Positions 24,052 through 35,545 of a DNA stretch of 64,000 nt are shown here, in pieces; position 1 is the first letter of the stretch; every line of letters starts with the position of its first letter. A program made the translations under genes and the position numbers. Origin of the DNA: Isoetes taiwanensis (taxonomy: Eukaryota > Streptophyta > Lycopodiopsida > Isoetales > Isoetaceae). The stretch covers positions 3,022,937 through 3,086,936 of the forward strand of contig JAJEKV010000105.1 of NCBI GenBank assembly GCA_021234155.1, given 5' to 3'. The notes beneath the pieces were generated by a model. The model saw only the letters and a list, made by a program, of their open reading frames with translations. It had not been told where the DNA came from and made no database searches.

Positions 24052-24984
24052 TCCCTCGACCATTTAAACATGCATGGGAGCCATGAAAACTCAAATAACG
24101 GTGAGTTTCGACCATTCGCCAACTGAAAGGACTCCCCAAACAATTTTGCTAATGCGATAAGGTTTACACTTTTAATTGTAAAACTAGGAGGAGAATAAAT
24201 CCAAACCCCATTCTTGCAATTTAATGCCTCATGTTAAACGTACTGCCACTCCATGTCCTAAGTGCAATCTGATTAAAGCTCCTATTCCTCCATAACGTGA
24301 AACTCCTACAATAACCTCGCAGGCGTAATGTATTACGCTTTGGAGCCCATACTCCTAGCCGATTGGACCGTGAGTTTTATAATGTCATGAGGTACGCCAG
24401 AAGATTTCTTGAGCTCCTAAAACCTCTGCAACACCTAAAAAGGTCCTTCTTGAAGGTCTCACACGACGCAACTCCTCCCACTCCTGAACTGTGGATCCGG
24501 ATCACAACCCGACTCAACATCGAGCATTACTCGAGACTAAGTTTCCTCGTGGGCGTAAGACCATCCCCGCCCAGAAGCTTCAAAGTAGCCTTTCCATGCT
24601 CAACATGTTCGGTGAGGAATTGACTTTAGCGAGGGGTGTTTTAATATCGGCCATGTAGAGGGTTTGTGTTTCTTTTGTCAAGAAAATGACCTGCGGTAAC
24701 TTGGTCCCTAGGGTAATTTCACCAAGCATTTAACAACATGAAGCAAGTCAAATCTCCATTCCCGGAGCTCTTTGCATCACCAACAAACACTTTGGTTTCT
24801 ACACCTGCCGACCAAGTAGACACTTTAAGGCTTGATATGTTCTTAGTGCAAATCGTCTAAGTGCAATAGGTTATCTTGTTTTTCAAAGAACCATTGCATC
24901 TCTGAAAGAACCATTGGATACATACCAGATACAATTAAAACCATTGGACGACGCGGATAACTATTGGATTGTCTATAGCTTAAC

Positions 24985-25500
24985 CTTAGTACCAACTAGA
25001 TGTAGGTATTGGCTTTAATGGTGTTCCACCAATGATATCCAAAATGGGGATAATGTTAGGATATTGCATAGTCTCACATTTATAAATGCTTGGGATTTGT
25101 TAGCAGTAATGGTCCTATTCCCCCATAAACAATTACATCTCAAATTCTTAATGGTCTAAATTATACCAAGATGTAAGAATCCGCTAATGGTGTTCCAATT
25201 AACGACATATCCAAATGGGGAATAATGTTAGGATATTGCATTGTCTTGCCATTTTAATGCTTGGGGATTTACAAAATGGTCCTATCCTCCATAAAAAAAA
25301 AAAAAAAATACATCCTCACAATTCTTAATGGTTTATTATGCAAAAAATGTAGGCTTGGTTTAATGTTTTTTCTTAACAATATCCAAAATGCTAGGATATT
25401 GTTAGGATTTTATGCTGGTCCTATGACATTAATGCTTAGGATTTGTTGCAACATTCCGCACTCTCAAGGAATACAAATCAAATTTCGATGGTTTTGTTAT
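24985..25500 (+). repeat. Tandem repeat, about 172-bp unit, three copies
   Basis: ATATCCAAAATGGGGATAAT followed by GTTAGGATATTG recurs at about 25036, 25209 and (decayed) 25378, followed each time by a TTAATGCTTGGGATTT-like word and TGGTCCTATCC. A run of 17 A interrupts the second unit at about 25292. Confidence 0.75.
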
Positions 25501-25554
25501 GCAAAAATAGGTAAGTTAAGTAATTGAAGTAGTTGAAGTAACTCGTCTTTACAT

Positions 25555-26105
25555 GGAATACTAGTATAATATCAAGGACATGTGATCGCACGCAAAGAAA
25601 TCGCGTAATACCATGTAGCAAATCAAGTAATTGGCCCTACCAATTATAGTAATCTCGCGGATATGGAAGGATACAGGGACATGTAGAGAATCAAGTATTC
25701 TTTCCTACTTCTATAAAGACATGTGACAATAGAAGCATTACATGTCGTAATTCATGTATTCTTTCCATAAATGCTGCCTTAGAAGCAACAAAAGCATCAG
25801 GTCCTTACTACTATAAAGACATGTGACATGGAAGCATTAATGACATGTAGAGAATCAAGTATTCTTTTCCTATTTCTATAAAGCACATGTGACAATAGAA
25901 GTATTACACATGTCAGAATTACGTGATTCTTCCTACAATGCCTTTAGCAATCAAGTACTGGCCCTACTACTATAAAGACATGTGAATGGAAGTATAGGAC
26001 ATGGTAGAGAATCAAATATTCTTTCCTACATCTATAAAGACATGTGACAATAGAATTATTAGACATGTAGAAATTCAAGCATTATTTCCTACAAAGGATT
26101 GTATT
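25555..26105 (+). repeat. Tandem repeat, about 163-bp unit, more than three copies
   Basis: GACATGTAGAGAATCAAGTA (25677, 25842, 26008 with changes) alternates with CTATAAAGACATGTGACAAT and a CAAGTACTGGCCCTACTA word. Internal half-units (GACATGTAGA and GACATGTGAC, both after TATAAA or GGA) suggest that an older, shorter unit of about 80 bp was duplicated. Confidence 0.8.
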
Positions 26106-27517
26106 ATAAAATGACATGTCACAATAGAAGAAACTACAAAAACAACAAAGGGATGTTTCGAACCACCTAAAAAAGAACACCATTATCTAACAAAACCACA
26201 CCTCCACAAATCCACATGTAGGTGGGATTCTTTGAAAATGTGACATGTAGACCTACCAAACCTGATGTTTTCAACAATGGACCAAAACCTGGGTGAGTGT
26301 GGTAATTAATTATAATATAGGCTAAGTAGAGGGTGCCACTTGGCTTAATTCAAATGGCTGAGGCAGCCTTTGCTATTTTGATGGCAAATTAAATTCCAAC
26401 CAATTCCCAATTCTGCCTCCAAATTTGAGTTTGGGAAGGATTGTGGAAGAAAAGAGTCATGCTGTACCTCGGTGACCCTCGACTGCTCCATGGATGTTCT
26501 TGTGATACTCTGCCCACTCTAGATACTCAATTAGTTTTAGTATAGTTTTGTCTTCCTCGCTAACTCTGTTTGAGTAAATGAATGATTAGAATCTACTCTA
26601 TGATCTATTTGAGAATGATGATAGATGCTTTGATATGATTGCTCTCTTCGCTCCTCCCGTGGTTGTATGTGGGATTAAGAGGGGTAGAGATCTAAAAGCT
26701 ACCTAGGATTTAGTGATGCTCCTAGCTAGAACCTCCCTTTAAATCCCAAGAATGCGTACTGCGTAATAAGATCCCACCCTCGTCAGATGCTATAAGTTAC
26801 ATTCAAAGACTGCATAACGAAAGCATGATGGGTAAAATCCGAGGTGGAATCCTCACAAGGGTGTGACTATAGAATTCCTATAGTGCTAGGCTTATAGCTC
26901 CGGCTCTTCGTTGGGTCGCATAGGTCCGACATCCCCTCAGGTCGCGCAAGATATATGTCTAAAGGACGCCTCACTCGATGGGTACAGCGCTCTATGGATT
27001 TTGGGGGTTAAAGTTGGCACATATGTAGTACAGTTCACCAAGGGTGGCACGATCCTCTAGCCACCTACGTAACCATCATGTTCGAGGAATGCATTTCCTC
27101 CCCACTGACCGGAGATGTAAACCCAGAGTAGTCCCATAGGGTGAATCCATGAGATTGCATCTCCGCATATTATAGCATGATTCAACCTATCCGCAGCATG
27201 CAATGTGAGGGGCTTTGGATGGAGGGACTAATTCCAGCTATCATATATATGCCAGCCAATGCCATTATCATGATTCCGTCTGTTCATCCGAGGCCTTGAC
27301 CGGCCCGCTGGTCCCTTGAGTCCTGTTTCAGGTTAGATTCCAAATTGATGGCATCGTGACATGTTGTTGTTTATGGACATTATTCCCATCACCGATGACT
27401 GGATGGGCCATCCTTCGAGGTGGCATATTATTTGATGTATTGTGCCTGTGTGCTAACTTGTGTTTACGCCCACTATCTAAGATTCTTATATTCATTACAA
27501 AATAGGTCATACTGTGC
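26106..27517. other. Unique stretch without a recognised gene
   Basis: No open frame beyond background and no repeat shared within the window. The part at 26.45-27.34 kb has a more even base composition than its neighbours and could be an old LTR or untranslated retroelement segment, but no terminal repeat or primer-binding site was seen. Confidence 0.35.
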
Positions 27518-27635
27518 GACATTTATCCTCCACTTTATCGCATAAACGCCACTTTTGTGCCATTTGGGGAGCACAACGCCATGTCGGCAATAAAAAGGAC
27601 GCTTATGCCCTGTGAAAAGAGTGAGGATAAATGTC
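27518..27635. repeat. Imperfect inverted repeat (foldback)
   Basis: GACATTTATCCTCCACTTTA (27518 on) pairs with the complement of 27600-27635, which carries GAGTGAGGATAAATGTC; the arms include CGCATAAACG and CGCTTATGCC. Outside the arms, CTTTGTGCCATTT (27637-27649) repeats TTTTGTGCCATTT (27553-27565). Arms of 31-36 bp and a loop of about 50 bases suggest a small MITE remnant. Confidence 0.45.
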
Positions 27636-29189
27636 ACTTTGTGCCATTTCAACCACTTTGTAGTAGTGATACGGGACTTAATGACACCTTCATGTCCTTC
27701 ACCTGGGCATTTGACTATAAGCACTTTGACTCCATGTCTATGCCAATACCTTCACTTGCAGGACCACTTATGTACATCAAACTATAAATCCTTAGTGGTC
27801 TAGTACATATAACCCTGCCTCTATTATGTGACACTCCTCGACTCTATAGGATGCTCCCATCATATAAATACGAGAAATCCCCCTTCCATGGCGACTACAT
27901 CAACGTAGAAAGGTCGCCGTCTACCTCGGGCAACTTGGTTAATACCATTACTTAGCCTACTTAGGCTAGGTTAGTTGCAATAAACCCTTATAGGTTAGTC
28001 CCAATGGTCCCGAGTACACCGCGGACGCATCGCAGTAGTTACATGATAATCGTGATAAATATGTGGAATGTCACATTATGTTGTTGCATCACACCGAAGA
28101 AAAAGAACATTGATAGATGTGACAAAAACAATTGTCCCCAAGTAAAGAACTTGCGCTTCAACGGAATGCCAAACACACAGATGTTATGTTTTACAATATT
28201 AATGGCAAGTAATAATGATATCATTTTTCCTCGGTGCTCGCATGTGGTCCGTGTTCAACCCTAATTCCTAAATGGCCAATCTTTCTATTACGCAGCCCAA
28301 TCTTAATGAGAGACAAAATCTTCAAGAGCAAAGAAAGTTGGAACGATGAAAAATTGGAAAGTAATCCGATATATCAAAGATTCATTATTCTTAGAAGCAG
28401 GAGGGTCATTGCTACATCCCGTGAGGGAAAAAGAAAAATCGTTTATAGTGAGTGCCTAACATAAGTGAAGGGAGCATTCACAAAACCAAATCTCCATCAG
28501 AAGTTCTTTTTTCCCTCATGCCGGGCCGCACTTAATTCGTCTCTAGCTTTAGGTTGTCATCCGCAAGTGCTCTTCGACCTTCAAAAGTTGATGACCGCGT
28601 TAGACCCCATGCTTATTGCAAAAATATGTCAAATCCAATCTGAAAAGCATTTATCGTAAAGAATGGCCCAATCTTTTCGGGCCTTCAATAACCGGTTTTA
28701 TTACATTTTAACATCCAACATCACATCCACTTATCCATGCAAAGTACGTTACCAAATTTACTCATTCATATCAAGTAAAGACGTGAAATATCGGATAATC
28801 TTTCTATTGTGCTGATGGTTCTAGAAAATGCTTTGCAAAAACTATTAACATATGTGCAAATACTACCAACTTAGATCCCTTCTTAACTCTGCAAAAGGTT
28901 AAAAATTGTTCATCTAACAAACAAAACTACGATCTCAAAAAATATATATTTGTTCAAAATGGCATCCCTGGATTCCATCATGGGGAACGTTGTTGTATCG
29001 CTTATGCTTTCTTAAGGCTTCCTTTTGCAAGTCCATGTTTTTCAATTTCTCTTTTACCATTTCCAGCTCAATAACTGTGCGTTTATGGCTTTGGTTGCTA
29101 TGGTGCGTAACTTGAGGGTTAGTTGGTAAAAGCAGGCCATGTAGAGCTCTGGAAAGAAGATCCGGCTTCAATGTCTTTTCAGAGGTTCG
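27636..29189. other. Intergenic, no recognised gene
   Basis: Several 60-86-codon frames are present on both strands without motifs, splice-like edges or repeat links. Nothing further could be supported. Confidence 0.4.
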
Positions 29190-29264
29190 TGATGACGTAC
29201 CGACTATACAAGCAAGGGTTTCGCGGTCGCATAAAAAATCATGGCATGAATGTACCGAGCCCTA

Positions 29265-29442
29265 TATTCTTATTGCACGAGGCTAACCTGTACGTTGCTC
29301 TATGTTGTAAGATTCTCTAGAATAATCCGCGGTGCTTTGTGATCGTAAAGATTAGATTCTTATTCCTAAAGAGCACAATAATCTGCAGGGTGGATCTCCT
29401 GTACATTTGCTCGACCAATAAATAAACCAGAGCCAGGCAACT
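29265..29442 (+). repeat. LTR-like 3' part, second copy
   Basis: Matches 52500-52725 in order: ATTGCACGAGG, TTGTAAGATTCTC, TGCTTTGTGATCGTAAAGATTA, CTTATTCCTAAAGAGCACAATAAT, GTGGATCTCC and TCGACCAATAAATAAACC. The last word contains an AATAAA-type poly(A) signal. The U3-like part seen at 8.63 and 52.27 kb is absent here, so this is a truncated copy. Confidence 0.6.
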
Positions 29443-30104
29443 CTTCATATAATAATATGTTTTAAATCTCTTTGCAATATATTGTTTCAAGATTGAGCCA
29501 ATTTTATAAACTACAAGATGTTTCAAGATTGAGATTGTTGCATTAATACAAAGTTCAAGATTAACAAGAGAAAATTATTGATTTGGAAGTCCATCTTTTT
29601 TTATATAGTTTTATGCGTATTAGGTCATTTTGCTCAGTTGATTGAGTTTATTGATCGAGTTTATTAAAATAAAAGTTGCTATGTGAGGAAGAAAGTTTTG
29701 CATCCTTCTAATTAGAAATGCAAAATACAAATCATGCTCTTAAACCAAATAATATCAATATATAAACATATGTATTAGTTAAATGACATATAAAAGTGGA
29801 TAATACCAACAAAATACTCATAGTAAGCAAAGCATCCTAAGATCTCAACATATTCTTCATATAAAGATGTTGCAAGGATCAATTCTAGAAGGAAGCCATG
29901 CAAATTAGTTGATTCGAGGGTCTTATGATGCATGATGCATCATTTGGATACCTTTGCTATCTCGTTATTTTTGCAACATGCATATATTCTCATCCATTCC
30001 GCGTTCATGTTTTTCAAAAAGAAAACAAAAAATTTGGCATGACAGTTTCTATCAAAATAGTTTTTGTCTAAAACAGTTTCTATATGTTTCGGTCGGATCA
30101 TCCC

Positions 30105-30720
30105 AAAAAAGCATATGAAACGATTTCATTACAGTTTGCATTTTGTGAGGATTGGCCTCATATATATGGTTTTCTTGTGCTTGCCTCGCATAATAGTTCC
30201 TTGTAGTTGATAAATATCCATATCCATTGTATATTTTCTTCCTCCATGTTCTTTGCGAAAAAAATCATGCAAAGTGGATATCCATACAAATTAGATGGAA
30301 TCTTTTAGATCTTGCAATCCAATTTTTTATGGCAATCATATCCAATGGCATCTTGGATCACGATCAAGAGTATCTCTCCAAATTTGCACGTCGTCATCAT
30401 GCATTAGGACGTGAATGTCACATCTTATATTGCACGACATGTTATTCGCCCTTCATGTCTAAATTACTAGTCAACCATTGTCTTCTCTTCTTCTTTATCA
30501 GAATTAGATATGCATAAGCGTTGAAGCATTGTAACCAACTACGTAATGCTCTAGCATCAAAATAATTGTGCTTTACAAAAAAAGTTGGATTTTATCATCA
30601 TGCATTTTGGACCAACAATAGGTTCCATATGTACATGTAAAAAAATTGTACATATTTTGCAAAAAGACATATTTTAGAAGTATAGAACATATTTTTAATA
30701 TCTAAGATAATAAATGTGGG
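30105..30720 (+). repeat. Uninterrupted copy of the dispersed repeat
   Basis: Carries, without a break, both halves that are separated by the Helitron at 8.87-11.23 kb. The junction reads TTATCAGAATTAGATATGC at about 30496-30514, equivalent to TTATTAGAAA at 9251-9260 joined to TTAGATATGC at 11033. This gives the empty site of the insertion. Confidence 0.8.
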
Positions 30721-32520
30721 TTTTTCTTTTCGTATTTTGCATATTACGTTTTCAAATGGTTTTTATATGATTCGGTGGTCAGACATATGAGGTGTACCAA
30801 TTGGTACATCTAGAGTGTGCCGTATTCGCATAACTTGTGCTAATTCTTTTTGCCTTTCTACTTTGGTCAAGATCAAAGGGCTTAAAACAGTAAAACCCTT
30901 TAAAAGAACAAGATCAAGGACTTACAATAAAAGCCCTTTTCAAAAATAAAAAATAAAAATAGAAATAAAAACAAAAACAAATGTGAGAGAACCTATTGCA
31001 TGCAATCATCGTGCGCCATGAATTCTAGGTTCTACAACAGGTTCGCGGGCGTACCGTATATCGGGCAAGGAGCGCCTAAGGAAGGAAGCAGCCTTTTGGC
31101 TTATCCTGCTCATAGATGGCTTATCCAGCTTGCGGTGATGGATTTGAAGCAGCCTTTGGCTTGGCTTTTAATATCCCGCTCTGCGTGATGGTTTTGTTGT
31201 TTCAGGGTTCTCGAACGCACAAAAGCGTATTTTTAAGATTGTTGGCTAATGCAAAAGCCCAAGAGGGAGCTCTAATATCTTTCTCGGCTGCCCTCGCGAT
31301 TCAACTGTGGTGGCATCGCCAACAAACCAAACCCCGGGTATTTGGTCGAAAGCAAGAAGATTCACAATGTTCTCATGTCGACGCATCGAGGTAACTATTA
31401 AACCCAAAACCTTTTAATCTATGGTATTAAGAATTTGCTACAGCCTATCCCAAACAAGATCCTTAGAGTTCCGTGAAAGAAACCAAGAAATGATCACTAC
31501 CATTCAATCATATATTGTGAAGTTTTGCTCCAAAAGGCTTCCACAAAATAAGATGTTTATTTCTTACTTATGCTCGCAGCCAGTAATTATAAATACATTA
31601 GATAGTTTATGCCACAAAGTGCAAAATGATTTCGCTAGTTGTTTCTTTTAGGGCTTGTGATGTCTATATATATTACATTGACCAAAGAAGATCGCTAATA
31701 ATGAAGACCTTCAATTTAGTAGCTTCCGGATTTCATTATAAAGTGCAATTCTATTGATCCGGAATCAACATATCTACTACCAAGTAGAGACTTTGATTCC
31801 GCAATATCATATTCGGACGCTTTCATCATTGGGACTTTACATCAAAGGATAGATTCAAGCATCTCGCATCTTTGAATTGAATGCAAAGATATGTGACCTT
31901 GGTGTTATCGGTGAACTCTCAAGATACTAGGACCCAAATTGGTCATGGCAATGCACGGCTTCCTTTGAATATCTCGTGAGGGTCGAAATGTGTCTCCGCC
32001 AAGGCTGCCTCAAGCAATGTAGGAGATCTGCCATGTTAAGCACTCCTAAGCCGTGATAACCTCGTGATTGAATAACTTTGTCATTGGCATTATTTTTAAG
32101 GTTACCCCTGTGGGGCAAACCTCGCTTATATGGGTATGTGGGCATATCTGTGATATGCCGATATGCTTAAGATATGTCGGGTGGATCGCTTCTTTTAAAC
32201 TCGCCGTCAGAACTCTCTAATATCCAAACCATTCCTTCAAGAAAGGCATATGGCAATCAAAAGCGCGGGAAAACGGCGGGAAGAACATTTTTCTTCACAT
32301 GAGAAGGTTGGGTGCAAAGGAGTTGGAAAGATCCAAAATGAATGCCAACTGTGATCCGCAACAATTATGCTTGCTCTATGGGCCTTGCCACATCATGGAG
32401 TTGCTACTCTTCAGTAAGAGATTGACTCGCTTCGCTAGCAAAATGGCCTCTTGTAGTTCTTCTCCGATATAATACATATTTGGGTTGGTTTAGGTTTCCT
32501 ACCATCACCAATGATAGATA
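30721..32520. other. Intergenic or upstream of the PPR relic
   Basis: A frame at 31116-31394 (plus) contains AKAQEGALISFSAALAIQLW, which I do not recognise. The phrase CCTGTGGGGCAAACC with TCGCTTATA at about 32104-32128 recurs at 34473-34497, so both places share an old repeat. Otherwise nothing supported. Confidence 0.35.
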
Positions 32521-33850
32521 TTTTCGAAGTTTGGAGCATGGCATGGTTGGATAAGGCACTCCATGTTTGTGAGCTTGATGTTGAAAAAGGTATTCTATAT
32601 CAATAGCATCTCATGCTTATCAATTGCGCAACAATGTACCGTATGGAGAAACTGAATGGCGACGACATAGCCACATAATCTCTTCTCACAATGGCTATCA
32701 TCGAATTATCCGACCAATTTCCTTTTTTGCCTCTTTGGAAGCATAGTTGAAGCAAACGAAGCATTTAACAAAGCTTCGAAGTACTCAAACAATATACATT
32801 AACGCCATCATTGATGCACATGCCGTTTGGTGGATTTGAATTAGCCCTGAGCTGTATGATAGAAATGCAGGAGTCAGCCATTAAACCAGTATTAAATTCA
32901 CATTCTTAAGCACTTTGAGAGCAAGCAACAGATAGGACCGGAAGGAAGCAACAATTTGCTTTCATGGTGCTTTTAGGAAATTTTGGTTTTGAGAACCCAA
33001 CGAAGGGCTACCTAATGGATACCATTATAAAGAACACCATCTTGGAAGAAGAGAAGGTAAGCATACACCTCTATCAATTGCCAAACCGCGGTAAGCCAAG
33101 AGTAGTGCGGCCATTAGAAAGACTGGACTAAGTGAATCATGATAAGGAAATAACTATAAGGTTTCGTGATCAAGCCAATCCGGTAGTATTTTTATCGCTA
33201 TATCCCGGACTACAATGATAGGAAAACCCGCGTCAGAGTAGCGTAGAAGTTTGTGCCATTTTTAGGGAAATGCAACAAGAGAGCATTTGCAGATGTCACA
33301 TTTACGTACCATCCCGGTTAAGGCCCATTATGCTTTTAAAAGCTTAGGTAATAAGTGTGTTATCCATGCCTCGTGATCCTTGATGCTTCAATTAGAGTTG
33401 ATATGCTTATAGGAACGCCTTTGTTGGACATGTATGGTAAGTGTGGGGAATGTTGTCGGCGCATGGAGAATGTTCAACAAGATGATGGAACATGACGCCG
33501 CTAGCATGGAATGCCATGCCGGGCCGCTTATGCCCAATATGGCCATGGCAAGAAAGTCAAGTAGCCTTTCAAGGAAATGCTTCAAGAATGTCTTTAAGCC
33601 GTGATAAGGTCATATGTAAATATGTCAATGCATGTGCTCCTCCCTAACATCTTTAGAGGAGGCAGCCGCTTCACACAAGCATTATGGACTAGCGGCCTTG
33701 TTCCATATTGCCTTGACCGCGAATCATCAACAAGCGTAATGGCGCGAAGCTTTAGAGGATGCACTTAAAATGTCTGTAATGAGATGCCTCCAAAGAATAT
33801 GAAGATTGACATGGATCGCTATGATTGTACTATGGCGCCACTGTAAGGTG
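32521..33850 (+). pseudogene. Pentatricopeptide-repeat (PPR) gene relic
   Basis: Plant PPR proteins bind organelle RNA through tandem 35-residue helical repeats. Here the hallmark phrases appear in order but in changing frames: AWLDKALHV (32543 on), GSIVEANEAFNKASKYS (about 32740), LLDMYGKCGE (33421-33450), AWRMFNKMMEHDAAS after it, and YAQYGHGKK (33529-33555), then LKPDKV-like and CA..NIFRGGS-like words. The spacing of NxMYxKCG, AxxxFxxM and AxYAQxGHGxxA fits PLS-type repeats of a multi-repeat PPR. Frame changes occur about every 50-100 bp and stops are frequent, so no functional protein can be read. No DYW or E domain was seen downstream. Either a pseudogene or a gene blurred by sequence error. 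Confidence 0.65.
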
Positions 33851-34890
33851 GAAAAGAGGTCCCGCTTATTTAACAAAATGCAAAGAAAATGAGCAAAACC
33901 CGATGCTGTTACAATTTTGCATCCTTTTCAGGTATGCAGCCATGCAAGATTGTTTGACGAGCTTTATATATTCCTTTATTGGAAGTTTCCTTTTGACACA
34001 AGAGGGATTTCTGTAACGCTATGGATCTATAGTTCACCTTCTTGGACGGAAGAACGGACACCAAGGAGAGGAATTTTATCTAGCTTTCCTTTGAACCGGG
34101 ATGTGGCTATGTGGTCACCATTGCCGCATTTACGCCGCAGATACGCATCATTTTACGTTGTCCTTGATTTGCGCAAGAGATTGAGGAACATGTAAATCCA
34201 AAAGATTTAAAGATTTAATTGCACGATCAGATAAACGCATCTATTAGGACAAAATTGGGATCCTTTATAAGAAATGGTGCCAGACTTACTGTGACTACGT
34301 CTCCATGGGGTCTCCATAATGGACAAGCTTTGAGAATGGAATCTCTTATAGCTGACAAGGAAGGCTATAGGCTGCTCCTTCGTCCAAAGACGAGGAAGTT
34401 TAGAGTCCTAGGAGATATATTGGTTACTAACAGCCTTCCCACTTTTATGAAATACTTTGCTCTTTTGGTTGCTCCTGTGGGGCAAACCCTCGCTTATAAT
34501 TGTGCTATCTGTGCATATGCCAAGATTGAAGCATACCGGTGATCGAACAAACTCGTCAAGGTCAGAACTTCTCATTATCCACCCATTCTTCAAGTAGTTC
34601 GCTATGGCGCACTTTAATTCCTCTTCTTCCAAGCATTTTCTCTCGGCTCAAGAGCATGGCGGCGCTTATTTACTCGGGCTTCTTTCATGATTTGCTTTGT
34701 TTTGACCGATGAGCTCGACGGTTGCAAATGGAAGCTCTTCCTTTAAACTATGGTTGTTGTTCGGTCTATATTCAAATTTGTTGTCATCTCCATGGCTTTG
34801 TATCACTACACATTCTCATAGATATATATAATCGCGAAATGCTTGTAGGTTTGAAAAGTCGGGTTCTAATATTTCCTTCAATTCTTCTAT
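33851..34890. other. Spacer with an unidentified 107-codon frame
   Basis: The plus-strand frame 34219-34542 is open for 107 codons and includes KEGYRLLLRPKTRKFRVLGD. It has no recognised domain. Its last third contains the CCTGTGGGGCAAACCCTCGC phrase also present at 32.1 kb, so part of it is repeat. I do not call it a gene. Confidence 0.3.
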
Positions 34891-34914
34891 CGACTGCAAG
34901 TTGCAATAATATGG

Positions 34915-35545
34915 TTTAACCTATAAAAGAACAATTGGGATTGCAAGAAGTTGGTTCCGAAAGCCATCATTGTATGAATTATTAAATTCACCAGGTATGT
35001 TGCCTCGGTTTGTCTCACTACTTTGATTGTTGTTTGGCTATGTTGAGTCTTAGGACGATCTACCTTATTCGCTTTATTTACGATTTGATATTTGTAGGAC
35101 TTACTTAGTGTTGGTGACCTGTCATTGTTATAGGTGCTATGCAGCCATAGAGTGTTTATACTTTTTAATCTATTAGTACGAACTACACAAGGAGATATAC
35201 ATGCTTAATTTATTTAAGGTTAAAAATCACTGCTATAGGACATTAGTTTGCCTTATAGACATTGCATGCCAACTATTCTGAATGCTTAAGGGATAATGTC
35301 CAGTTTTTTTCTGCCTCATGCAGTGGTAGTGGGGCTGCATATGTATATATTGCTATTGAAGTGCTTGCAGATGGCAGCGTGGCAACTGACCTTTCAAGGA
35401 GTATTTCTCTTTCACTTTTATGTAGGCTTTGCAAAGAAATTAATGTTTCCATCCAATTATCTTATTCTTTTCTTCATTTTTGCAGGCCATTTCAACATCT
35501 TAGTTGACGATCTGAGCTTAAAAGTCACGGATGCCATGCTTTTGT
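34915..35545 (+). pseudogene. Pyrroline-5-carboxylate reductase (P5CR) fragment
   Basis: P5CR reduces P5C to proline with NAD(P)H, in the plant cytosol or plastid. The strongest piece is an exon-like stretch, 35324-35421, after a pyrimidine-rich acceptor (TTTTTTTCTGCCTCATGCAG). From 35325 it encodes GSGAAYVYIAIEVLADGSVA and then TDLSRSISLSLL, matching the family signature SGSGPAY..(A)IEALADGGVA..GLPR. Upstream, at 34928-34991, IKEQLGLQE and a stretch ending at CACCAG|GTATG fit the position of the family's LQEW..RVMPNTP exon but with damage. Downstream, an exon-like piece after TTTTTGCAG (35485) reads HFNILVDDLS, where the family has KHP..LxDDV. The exon with AVGEA...FDAVTGL and the N-terminal dinucleotide fold were not found. 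Decayed or partial gene. Confidence 0.6.

Larger units (their letters stand above)
20690..24860. repeat. Higher-order repeat array with an inverted first unit
   Basis: Two block types recur. Block a (about 325 bp) opens with GGTTTACGCTTTGGAGGCCA and contains CATGCATGGGAGCCATG. Block b (about 815 bp) contains GTCATGAGGTAG, CCTAAAACCTTCC, CGCCATGTAGAGGGTT, TAACTTGGTCCCTAGGGTAA and GGCATTTGC. Order by eye: inverted b (20690-21405), a (21405), a (21735), b (22052), b (22862), a with MITE (23690), b (24340-24860). The turn from inverted to direct falls at a GGTTTACG word near 21405. Blocks end in CTCCATAACGTGAACCC or similar. Copies differ by many small indels, so the array is not recent. Confidence 0.8.

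Noticed and set aside
25555-26105. Regular repeats that might suggest a CRISPR array
   Set aside because: Units of about 163 bp with similar, not unique, spacers in plant DNA; a tandem satellite.
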